This document shows, one piece after another, positions 43,699-51,312 of a DNA stretch of 64,000 nt (position 1 is its first letter; each line of letters opens with the position of its first letter). This DNA is from Ramlibacter sp. Leaf400 (lineage in GTDB: Bacteria; Pseudomonadota; Gammaproteobacteria; Burkholderiales; Burkholderiaceae_C): assembly GCF_001424545.1 (NCBI RefSeq), contig NZ_LMQL01000012.1:1-64000 (forward strand), written 5' to 3'. The notes beneath the pieces were generated by a model. That model was not told where the DNA came from and did not search any database. It saw only the letters and a program-made list of their open reading frames with translations. The position numbers and the translations under genes are program-made.

Positions 43699-44199
43699 AT
43701 GAAACCGCAAGTCTTCACGACCGCGAGCGATGCCGGCTGGGTGCCGGCGCTGAAGGAAGGCCTGGTCGCCGGCAGCCTGGCCAGCCTGCTGTCCACCGCC
43801 GTGCTGGCGGGCGCCGGGCGACGCGAGACCGGCAGCGCCTTCGCGCCGATCAACGCGGTCAGCCACTGGGTGTGGGGCGACGAGGCGCTGCGCGAGGATG
43901 CGCCGACCTGGCGGCACACGGCGCTGGGCTTGCTCACCAACCACGCGGCCGCGATCTTCTGGGCGGTGCTGTATGCGAAGTTCACGCAGCGCACCCGCTG
44001 GGCGGGCACGCTGCCCGGCGCGGTGCTGGGCGGCATCGCCACCAGCGCCGCCGCCTCGGCGGTCGACTACACCGTGGTGCCCAAGCGGCTCACCCCGGGC
44101 TACGAGCACCGGCTGTCCACGCCCTCCATGGTGGGCGTGTTCGGAGCGATCGCCGCCGGCATCGCGATCGGCTCGCTGCTGCTGCGCGAGCGCGACTGA
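43699..44199 (+). CDS. Hypothetical integral membrane protein
   Basis: 166 aa with about four hydrophobic stretches (residues 20-41, 72-94, 102-122, 143-160). The region NAVSHWVWGDEALREDAPTWRHT is polar and probably an extracytoplasmic or cytoplasmic loop. I do not recognise the family with confidence. It is on the plus strand, convergent with the diheme cytochrome gene. Confidence 0.65.
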   Translation: MKPQVFTTASDAGWVPALKEGLVAGSLASLLSTAVLAGAGRRETGSAFAPINAVSHWVWGDEALREDAPTWRHTALGLLTNHAAAIFWAVLYAKFTQRTRWAGTLPGAVLGGIATSAAASAVDYTVVPKRLTPGYEHRLSTPSMVGVFGAIAAGIAIGSLLLRERD

Positions 44200-44214
44200 C
44201 TTTCCGCTCGCCGG

Positions 44215-45075
44215 CTACTTGGCCGGCACCTTGTCCAGCGTGGCCAGGAAGGCCGCGATGTCGCGTGCGTCCTGCTCGCCCAGGCCCAGCGCGGGCATCG
44301 CCGAGAGCGGATCGACCTGCTGCGGCTGCAGCAGCCAGCGCACCATGTTCTCGGGCGTGTTGGGCAGCACGCCGGCGATGAAGGAACGCTTCCCCATGCC
44401 GTCCAGCGGCGGGCCGACGTGGTGCTGGGCGCTCACGAAGCCGGGGATCACGTGGCAGGTCACGCACAGGTAGCGCTCGGTGGCGCGCCGGCCGGCCTCC
44501 ACGTCGCCGGTGCGCAGGCCCGTGCTCGCCGAAGTCCGCGGGCCCGCGGGCGGGGGCAGCGTCGCGGCGAACTGCGCATAGTCGCGCGGCGACATCGCCG
44601 GCATCGCGCGCACGAAGGCCACCACGTCCCACACCTCGTCGTCGCCCAGCCGGTAGACCCAGGCCGGCATGCCGGTCATCTTGATGCCGTGCTTGACCAC
44701 CCAGAAGATCTCGCCCGGCGCCCAGGTGCGGCCGGCGGCCAGCAGGTTGGCCGGCGCCGGCGTCAGGCCGAAAGCGAGCGGCTCGGGCGCCACGCCCGGC
44801 GCGCCGTGGCACTGGAGGCACTGGTCGCGGTAGTGCACGGCGCCGCTGCGCACCCGCCGCGCCTCGCCCAGGTCGGGCGGCGCCGGCGCCTGCTCGATGC
44901 GCGACTGCACCGAGCGGCGCATCGAGTAGTCCAGCACCTTGAACACCGTGTCGGTGTGCTGGTTGGTCGCCGAGATGTCGTAGGTCCCGCGCCAGACCAG
45001 CAGCGCCGAGACGCCGGCCGCCAGCGCGATCAGCAGCCCGAGGGCGATGGCCAGGGTGCGCAGCCGGATCGTCAT
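44215..45075 (-). CDS. Diheme cytochrome c, membrane-anchored
   Basis: 286 aa. An uncleaved N-terminal anchor (ALGLLIALAAGVSALLVW, about residues 10-27) is followed by two cytochrome c domains with heme motifs CLQCH (about 87-91) and CVTCH (about 207-211). Axial Met candidates are in the KMTGMPAW and SAMPALGL segments. The second domain resembles the small cytochrome upstream at 45083 (GVLPNTPENMVRWL vs GVLPNTPQQLVRWL). It is probably an electron donor for, or partner of, the divergent caa3 oxidase. Confidence 0.85.
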   Translation of the reverse strand: MTIRLRTLAIALGLLIALAAGVSALLVWRGTYDISATNQHTDTVFKVLDYSMRRSVQSRIEQAPAPPDLGEARRVRSGAVHYRDQCLQCHGAPGVAPEPLAFGLTPAPANLLAAGRTWAPGEIFWVVKHGIKMTGMPAWVYRLGDDEVWDVVAFVRAMPAMSPRDYAQFAATLPPPAGPRTSASTGLRTGDVEAGRRATERYLCVTCHVIPGFVSAQHHVGPPLDGMGKRSFIAGVLPNTPENMVRWLLQPQQVDPLSAMPALGLGEQDARDIAAFLATLDKVPAK

Positions 45076-45082
45076 CGCGCGT

Positions 45083-45469
45083 TCAGTGCGAGTACAGGTA
45101 GGCGGCGATGTCGGCGGCCTCCGCGGCCGACACGCCCAGGTTGGGCATCACGGTGCGCGGCGCCACGGCGGGTGGGTCCTGCAGCCAGCGCACCAGCTGC
45201 TGCGGCGTGTTGGGCAGCACGCCGCCCAGGTAGCCGCGCTCGGCCAGGTTGACCAGGGGCGGGCCGACGTTGGCGCCGTGGGCCGGCAGGCCGGGGATGG
45301 TGTGGCAGGCGACGCAGCCGTAGCGCTCGATGGCCGCGCGGCCGCGGGAGGCATCGCCGCCGGGAACATGGGGCGGCTGCGGCGCGTCGCTGCACGCGCA
45401 TGCGAAGGCGGCCAGGAGCAGGGCCGGCCAGCGCCCGCGTCGTCGCGAGGAGGAGTCCGGCCGGTGCAT
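45083..45469 (-). CDS. Monoheme cytochrome c (periplasmic)
   Basis: 128 aa. A signal-like N-terminus (WPALLLAAFACACS) may be a lipoprotein signal, but the lipobox is weak. One heme motif CVACH (about residues 52-56) with axial Met in RTVMPNLGV. It begins 148 bp upstream of, and divergent from, the oxidase subunit II gene, and its stop codon is 7 bp upstream of the diheme cytochrome start, so the two cytochromes probably share a transcript. The start is ATG 45469. Confidence 0.82.
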   Translation of the reverse strand: MHRPDSSSRRRGRWPALLLAAFACACSDAPQPPHVPGGDASRGRAAIERYGCVACHTIPGLPAHGANVGPPLVNLAERGYLGGVLPNTPQQLVRWLQDPPAVAPRTVMPNLGVSAAEAADIAAYLYSH

Positions 45470-45617
45470 GCCTCGCGATTCTGCGAGGCACCGCGCGGGC
45501 GTGGGGCCGTGCCAGCCCGGCCGTAACAAATTCGAGGAAAAAAGCCGTTCGGTTGGGTTGGCCCCGCGCCCACGGCGGCGGGCAAGTCCTTCAACATGGG
45601 CACATCCATCGAGATTC

Positions 45618-46643
45618 ATGCGAGCCGCACCCGCAGCCTTGTCTACGCGTGCCGTGCCCGCGCTCGCGCTGCCGATCGCCGCAGCCGATGCGCTGGCGCA
45701 GGCAGCCGCGCCGCACCAGTCGGCGCTGCGGGCGCATGGCGAAGACGCGGGCCACATCCTGGAGATCACCTGGGTGCTGTTCGTCGGCGGCGGCCTCATC
45801 TTCGTCGCCGTGCTGGCGCTGGGCGTGCTGGCGCTGGCGGGCCCGGCCTCGGTCCGCGCCAGCCTCGCGCGCCGCGGCTGGATGGTCGGCGCCGGCGTGG
45901 TCTTCCCGCTGGTGGTGCTCACCGCGCTGCTGGTCTACACCTTCGGCGTCGCCGCCGCCATGCAGCGGGCGAACGCGCAGCCGGCCGCCACCCGCATCCA
46001 GGTGACGGGCGAGCTGTGGTGGTGGCGCGTGCGCTACCTGGGCCCCGACGGCGCGACGCTGCTGGAGACCGCCAACGAGCTGCGCATCCCAGTCGGCGAG
46101 CCGGTCGACCTGGAGCTGGTGTCCAACGACGTGGTCCACAGCTTCTGGGTGCCCAGCCTGGCCGGCAAGCTGGACATGCTGCCGGGCAGCACCAACCGCC
46201 TGCGGCTGCGCGCGGCCGAGCCGGGCGTGTTCCGCGGCCAGTGCGCCGAGTACTGCGGCCAGCAGCACGCCAAGATGGCGCTGCACGTGGTGGCACAGCC
46301 GCCGGCGGAGCACGCGGCCTGGCGGGAAGCCAGTCGCCGTCCGGCCGCCGAGCCCGCCGAGCCGCTGGCGCGCCAGGGCCGCGCGCTGTTCGAGCAGGCC
46401 CGCTGCGGGGTCTGCCACACCGTGCGCGGCACGTCCGCCGAGGGCCGGCTCGGGCCCGACCTCACGCACGTCGGCACGCGCCTGACCCTGGCCGCGGGCA
46501 CCCTGCCCAACGGCCCCGGCCCGCTGGCCGCCTGGATCGCCGACCCGCAGCACCTCAAGCCCGGCAGCCGCATGCCGGCCTACCGGCAGTTCTCGGGCGA
46601 GGACCTGCGCGCGCTGGCCGCGTACCTGGAAGGCCTGCGTTGA
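45618..46643 (+). CDS. coxB: caa3-type cytochrome c oxidase subunit II with fused cytochrome c
   Basis: 341 aa. A signal segment (residues 1-27) and two transmembrane helices (about 39-62 and 80-100) precede the CuA cupredoxin domain: VVHSFWVPSLAGKLDMLPG and CAEYCGQQHAKM hold the CuA ligands (His, two Cys, Glu carbonyl, His, Met). A C-terminal cytochrome c domain follows with heme motif CGVCH and axial Met in GSRMPAY. This fusion is the hallmark of caa3 oxidases. The start is ATG 45618. The downstream subunit I gene overlaps its stop codon. Confidence 0.93.
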   Translation: MRAAPAALSTRAVPALALPIAAADALAQAAAPHQSALRAHGEDAGHILEITWVLFVGGGLIFVAVLALGVLALAGPASVRASLARRGWMVGAGVVFPLVVLTALLVYTFGVAAAMQRANAQPAATRIQVTGELWWWRVRYLGPDGATLLETANELRIPVGEPVDLELVSNDVVHSFWVPSLAGKLDMLPGSTNRLRLRAAEPGVFRGQCAEYCGQQHAKMALHVVAQPPAEHAAWREASRRPAAEPAEPLARQGRALFEQARCGVCHTVRGTSAEGRLGPDLTHVGTRLTLAAGTLPNGPGPLAAWIADPQHLKPGSRMPAYRQFSGEDLRALAAYLEGLR

Positions 46644-49168
46644 CGACGGAGTGCCCGAATCCCCTCCCGCGCCCGCCGGGCGAACTCGAGGAACTCGAGC
46701 GCGTGTGGGAGCGGCCCAAGGGCCTGCGCTTCCTCACCGACGTCAACAACAACATCATCGGCGTGCTCTACGTGGGCACCGCCTTCCTGTTCTTCCTGCT
46801 GGCCGGCGTGCTGGCGCTGATGATGCGCACCCAGCTCGCGGTGCCCGGGAACGACCTGCTCGCGCCCGACACCTACAACCAGGTCTTCACGATGCATGGC
46901 ACCGTGATGATGTTCCTGTTCGCGGTGCCCATGGTGGAGGCGGTGGGCGTGCTGCTGCTGCCCAACATGCTGGGCGCGCGCGACCTGCCGTTCCCGCGCC
47001 TGTCGGCGTACGCGTACTGGGCCTACGCCGTCGGCGGCCTGGTCTTCTTCGGCAGCCTGTTCTGGGACATGGCGCCGCGCGGCGGCTGGTTCATGTACCC
47101 GCCGCTGACCAGCTACCAGTTCTCGCCCGGCGACGACGCCGACTGGTGGCTGCTGGGCATCGGCTTCATCGAGATCTCCGCCATCGCCGGCGCCATCGAG
47201 ATCGTGGTGGGCGTGCTGCGCACCCGCGCGCCGGGCATGACGCTGGCCCGCATGCCGATCTACGCCTGGTCCATGCTGGTGGTGGCCGGCCTGATCATCT
47301 TCGCCTTCCCGGCGGTGATCCTGGCCACGCTGCTGCTGGAAGTGGAGCGCAGCTTCCAGTGGCCGTTCTTCGTCGCGGCCAAGGGCGGCGATCCGCTGCT
47401 GTGGCAGCACCTGTTCTGGTTCTTCGGCCACCCGGAGGTCTACATCATCTTCCTGCCGGCGGCGGGGATGGTGTCCATGATCATCCCCGCCATGACCGGC
47501 AAGCCGCTGGTGGGCTACCGGCTGGTGGTGCTGGCGCTGGTGGGCACGGGGTTCCTCAGCTTCGGCCTGTGGGTGCACCACATGTTCACCACCGGCATCC
47601 CCCAGCTGTCGGTGAGCTTCTTCTCCGCGGCCAGCATGGCGGTGGCCGTGCCCAGCGGCATCCAGGTGTTCGCCTGGATCGCCACGGTGGCCGCGGCGCG
47701 GCGCATGCGGCCGCTGAAGACGCCGATGCTGTTCGTGCTGGGCTTCTTCTTCGTCTTCGTGCTGGGCGGCCTGACCGGCGTGATGGTGGCGGTGGTGCCG
47801 TTCGACTGGCAGGCGCACGACACCTACTTCATCGTCGCCCACCTGCACTACGTGCTGATCGGCGGCATGGTGTTCCCGCTGTTCGCGGCGCTGTACTACT
47901 GGACGCCCTACGTGAGCCGGCTCGCGCTGTCCGAGCGCATGGGCAGGTGGGCGTTCTGGCTGATGTTCGTCGGCGTCAACGTCACCTTCTTCCCCATGCA
48001 CCTGACCGGCCTGATGGGCATGCCGCGCCGCGTCTACACCTATGACGACCATCCGGGGTGGGGCGCGCTCAACCTGCTGTCCACCGGCGGCGCCTACCTG
48101 GTCGCGGCCGGCGTGCTGGTGGTGGTGATCGACCTGGCGCTGCACTTCCGGATGAGCGAGACCAACGCCGGCAACGTCTGGAACGCCGGCACGCTGGAGT
48201 GGCTGCCCACGGGCAACTACGCCAGCCGCAGCATCCCGCGCGTGGCCGGCCGCGAGCCGCTGTGGGAGCGCCCGCAGCTGCCGCGCGAAGTGGAGGAGGG
48301 CCGCTGGTACCTGCCCAATGCGCCCACCCACCGGCGCGAAACCATCGTCACCAGCGCCATCGACGCCGAGCCGCAGTACGTGCTGCAGATGCCCGGCCCG
48401 GGCTGGGCGCCGCTGCTGTCGGCGCTGGGCACGGCGGGCTTCTTCCTGCTGCTCACCGTCAAGCTGGTGCTGCCGGCGCTGCTGTTCGGCGTGCTGGCCA
48501 TCGTGATGCTGCTGCTGTGGCTCTGGCCCAGCGATCCCGACCCGGACCATCCGCCGGTGGACATCGGCGGCGGCCTGATGCTGCCGGTGCAGATGACGGG
48601 GCCGTCCTCGCACTCCTGGTGGGCCATGGTGGTGCTGATCCTGGTGTCGGGCTCGATCTTCGCGTCGATGGTGTTCGCCTACCTGTTCCTCTGGACGGTG
48701 TCGCCCGACGTGTGGCCGCGCGATGCCGGCGCGCTGCCGGGCGCCGCTGGACCGCTGGCGTCGGCGGCGCTGCTGGCGGCCAGCGGCGTGGCGGTGGGCT
48801 GGTGCAGCCGACGGCTCGCGCGGTCCGGCCCGGGCGGCCAACGCGGCTTGCAGCTCGTGCTGGCGGTGGCGGTGGTGCTGCTCTGCGCCTCGATCGTGGT
48901 CGAGCTGCGCGCGCACCTGGCCACGGCGCTGCGGCCCACGCAGAACGCGTACGGCGCGGCCGTCTACATGGTCGGCGCGCTGCAGGCCTTCTTCGTGGCC
49001 ACGGTGGCCTGCATGGGCCTGTACACGCTGGCGCGCTCGCTGTGCGGGATGCTGTCGGCGCGGCGGCGCCAGACCTTCGACAACACCCTGCTGTTCTGGT
49101 ACTACACCGTGGCCCAGGGCCTGGCCGGGCTGGCGCTGGTGCACGGCTTTCCGCGGCTGGCGACCTGA
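46640..49168 (+). CDS. ctaD: Cytochrome c oxidase subunit I+III fusion (caa3 type)
   Basis: 842 aa. Residues 1-~545 are subunit I: heme ligands in FTMHGTVMMF and VAHLHYVLIGG, CuB ligands and the cross-linked Tyr in FGHPEVYIIFLP, and HH in WVHHMFTTG. The Glu in GHPEV places it in the A1 group. Residues ~560-842 form a subunit III-like region with about five helices (for example WWAMVVLILVSGSIFASMVF). The start is TTG at 46640, overlapping the coxB stop, with GGAAGG about 8 bp upstream; a GTG at 46703 is the alternative. Pumps protons while reducing O2 to water. Confidence 0.93.
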   Translation: MTTECPNPLPRPPGELEELERVWERPKGLRFLTDVNNNIIGVLYVGTAFLFFLLAGVLALMMRTQLAVPGNDLLAPDTYNQVFTMHGTVMMFLFAVPMVEAVGVLLLPNMLGARDLPFPRLSAYAYWAYAVGGLVFFGSLFWDMAPRGGWFMYPPLTSYQFSPGDDADWWLLGIGFIEISAIAGAIEIVVGVLRTRAPGMTLARMPIYAWSMLVVAGLIIFAFPAVILATLLLEVERSFQWPFFVAAKGGDPLLWQHLFWFFGHPEVYIIFLPAAGMVSMIIPAMTGKPLVGYRLVVLALVGTGFLSFGLWVHHMFTTGIPQLSVSFFSAASMAVAVPSGIQVFAWIATVAAARRMRPLKTPMLFVLGFFFVFVLGGLTGVMVAVVPFDWQAHDTYFIVAHLHYVLIGGMVFPLFAALYYWTPYVSRLALSERMGRWAFWLMFVGVNVTFFPMHLTGLMGMPRRVYTYDDHPGWGALNLLSTGGAYLVAAGVLVVVIDLALHFRMSETNAGNVWNAGTLEWLPTGNYASRSIPRVAGREPLWERPQLPREVEEGRWYLPNAPTHRRETIVTSAIDAEPQYVLQMPGPGWAPLLSALGTAGFFLLLTVKLVLPALLFGVLAIVMLLLWLWPSDPDPDHPPVDIGGGLMLPVQMTGPSSHSWWAMVVLILVSGSIFASMVFAYLFLWTVSPDVWPRDAGALPGAAGPLASAALLAASGVAVGWCSRRLARSGPGGQRGLQLVLAVAVVLLCASIVVELRAHLATALRPTQNAYGAAVYMVGALQAFFVATVACMGLYTLARSLCGMLSARRRQTFDNTLLFWYYTVAQGLAGLALVHGFPRLAT

Positions 49169-49174
49169 GAAGCC

Positions 49175-49537
49175 GTGAACGCCATGCGCCTGTCCGCCGC
49201 CAGCCACGACCTCCTGCTGCTGTTCGCCGGCCCGATGGTGTGGGGCGCGCACTTCCTCGCGATCTACGGCTTCACCGGCGTTGCCTGCGCGCGGCCCGGG
49301 CCTGGCCCGCAATGGCTGGGCCTGGCGTGGGAGGCGTGGGCGATCGTCGCCCTGGGCCTGGTCGCGGCCGCGGTGCTGGTGGCCAGCCTGGCCGCGCGCC
49401 CCCGCAGCGGCTCGGCGCAGAACCGGGACTTCCTGCGCGCCATCGCGCTGGCGCTCAACGCGCTGGCACTGCTCGCCATCGCCTGGGAGACGCTGGCGGT
49501 GTTCCTGGTGCCGGGCTGCTGGGGCCCGGTGCGCTGA
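49175..49537 (+). CDS. Small membrane protein in caa3 oxidase cluster
   Basis: 120 aa with three hydrophobic segments (about residues 15-37, 48-70 and 88-110) and two cysteines (VACARP, PGCWGP). GTG start at 49175, six bases after the fused subunit I/III stop. Its place at the end of the oxidase operon suggests a subunit IV-like or assembly role, but I know no named family. Confidence 0.75.
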   Translation: MNAMRLSAASHDLLLLFAGPMVWGAHFLAIYGFTGVACARPGPGPQWLGLAWEAWAIVALGLVAAAVLVASLAARPRSGSAQNRDFLRAIALALNALALLAIAWETLAVFLVPGCWGPVR

Positions 49538-49681
49538 GCCCGCCCCACGGCAGAGAACGGCGACCGGCCGTTGCAACCGCCACGCGGCGGCGTCCGACAG
49601 CGCCGGCACGGGGGTGCCTTCCAGAATGGCTCGCGCCGGGTGCAAACCCTTCCGCAACAACCCCCATCCGATCAGGTGCCC

Positions 49682-50260
49682 ATGGCCAGACTCCCTTCCG
49701 ACGCCGCCGGCGCCGCGCCCCCGCAGCTGCACGCCGTCCGGCTTCGCATCAACGGACGCCGCCACGAGCTCGAAGTCCCGCCCTGGGTCACGCTGCTGGA
49801 CCTGCTGCGCGACCGCCTCTCGCTCACCGGCACCAAGAAGGGCTGCGACCACGGCCAGTGCGGCGCCTGCACGGTGCTGGTGGACGGCGAGCGCATCCTG
49901 TCCTGCCTCACGCTGGCCGTGATGCGCGACGGCTGCGAGGTCACCACGGTCGAGGGGCTGGCCGACGGCGACGAACTGCATCCGCTGCAGCAGGCCTTCC
50001 TGCGGCACGACGCGCTGCAGTGCGGCTACTGCACGCCGGGCCAGCTGTGTTCGGCCGTGGGCCTGATCCAGGAAGGCCAGGCCCGCACCGAGGACGACGT
50101 GCGCGAGCTGATGAGCGGCAACCTCTGCCGCTGCGGCGCCTACCCGCAGATCCTGCGGGCGGTGTGCGAAGTCGCGCTGGCCCCGAAATCCGCATCCGAT
50201 GCCGGCGAGCGCGAAGCCGGATCCGTCGGCCGCGTCACCGCTGAAAGCCTCCCCAGATGA
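49682..50260 (+). CDS. Molybdenum hydroxylase, 2Fe-2S subunit (YagT/PaoA-like)
   Basis: 192 aa. Two [2Fe-2S] clusters: plant-type CDHGQCGACTVLVDGERILSC (about 59-79) and the second CGYCTPGQ plus CRCGAYPQI (about 118-155). PaoA of E. coli carries a Tat signal; here no RR-signal is evident, so the complex may be cytoplasmic. The start ATG 49682 has no good ribosome-binding site (CAGGTGCC). Its stop overlaps the next subunit gene (ATGA). Confidence 0.92.
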   Translation: MARLPSDAAGAAPPQLHAVRLRINGRRHELEVPPWVTLLDLLRDRLSLTGTKKGCDHGQCGACTVLVDGERILSCLTLAVMRDGCEVTTVEGLADGDELHPLQQAFLRHDALQCGYCTPGQLCSAVGLIQEGQARTEDDVRELMSGNLCRCGAYPQILRAVCEVALAPKSASDAGEREAGSVGRVTAESLPR

Positions 50261-51312
50261 ACGACTTCGGCTACGTGCGGGCCGGCGACCTGGACGAGGC
50301 GCTCGGCCTGGCCGAGCCCGCGCTCTTCACCGTCACCAGTGCGCGCTTCATCGCCGGCGGCACCAACCTGCTGGACCTGATGAAGGAGAACGTGCTGCGG
50401 CCGCGCCGGCTGGTCGACATCAACGGCCTGTCGCCCTGGGCCGGGATCGAAGCGCGCCCCGACGGCGGCCTTCGGCTGGGCGCGCTCGCGCGCAACGCCT
50501 ACACCGCCCACCATTCGCTGGTGCGCGAGCGGTACCCGCTGCTGAGCGCCGCCATCCTGTCCGGCGCGTCCCCGCAGGTGCGCAACATGGCCAGCAACGG
50601 CGGCAACCTGATGCAGCGCACGCGCTGCTGGTACTTCCACGACTCGCAGGTGCCATGCAACAAGCGAGCGCCGGGCAGCGGCTGTTCGGCCATCGGCCAG
50701 CTGGCACGCCAGCACGCCATCCTGGGTGCGAGCGAGCACTGCATCGCCACCCATCCGTCGGACATGGCGGTGGCGCTGGCGGCGCTGGAGGCGGTGGTCC
50801 ACGTGCGCTCGCCGCGCGGCGAACGCGACATCGCGCTGGCGGACTTCCACCGGCTGCCCGGCGACCGGCCGCAGCAGGACACCACGCTGGGCGACGACGA
50901 ACTGATCCTGCACATCGACCTGCCGCCGGCCGCGCAGTTCGCCGCGCACTCGACCTACCTCAAGATCCGCGAGCGCTCCTCGTTCGCCTTCGCCCTGGTG
51001 TCGGTGGCCGCGGCCCTCGACCTGGGCGAGGACGGCCGCATCCGCGCAGCGCGGCTGGTGCTGGGCAGCGTGGCGCACAAGCCATGGCGCCGGAGCGAAG
51101 CCGAGGAGATGCTCGTCGGCGAGGCACCGGGCCGCGAGCTGTTCGACCAGGCCGCGCGGCGGCTGATCGAAGGCGCGCGTCCCCAGGGCTTCGGCCCCGG
51201 CGACAACGGCTTCAAGATCCCGCTGGCGCGGCGCGCCGTGGTGCGCGCGCTGGAGATGGCCGTGCGGGGCGAGACCATCAACACCGGCGCCTTCCGGGAG
51301 TCACGGCCATGA
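50257..51312 (+). CDS. Molybdenum hydroxylase, FAD subunit (YagS/PaoB-like)
   Basis: 351 aa CO-dehydrogenase-flavoprotein-type FAD subunit. FAD motifs FIAGGTNLLDLMKENVL and RNMASNGGNLMQRTRC are present. The region RCWYFHDSQVPCNKRAPG, GSGCSAI and GASEHCIATHPSD has four cysteines that fit the extra [4Fe-4S] cluster of PaoB and 4-hydroxybenzoyl-CoA reductase beta. It overlaps the neighbours at both ends (ATGA). Confidence 0.92.
   Translation: MNDFGYVRAGDLDEALGLAEPALFTVTSARFIAGGTNLLDLMKENVLRPRRLVDINGLSPWAGIEARPDGGLRLGALARNAYTAHHSLVRERYPLLSAAILSGASPQVRNMASNGGNLMQRTRCWYFHDSQVPCNKRAPGSGCSAIGQLARQHAILGASEHCIATHPSDMAVALAALEAVVHVRSPRGERDIALADFHRLPGDRPQQDTTLGDDELILHIDLPPAAQFAAHSTYLKIRERSSFAFALVSVAAALDLGEDGRIRAARLVLGSVAHKPWRRSEAEEMLVGEAPGRELFDQAARRLIEGARPQGFGPGDNGFKIPLARRAVVRALEMAVRGETINTGAFRESRP

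Noticed and set aside
46580-50008. A 1142-codon open frame on the minus strand opposite the oxidase genes
   Set aside because: It is the antisense shadow of coxB/ctaD and neighbours, rich in His/Arg/Gln as expected of a high-GC third-position artefact, with no recognisable domain.
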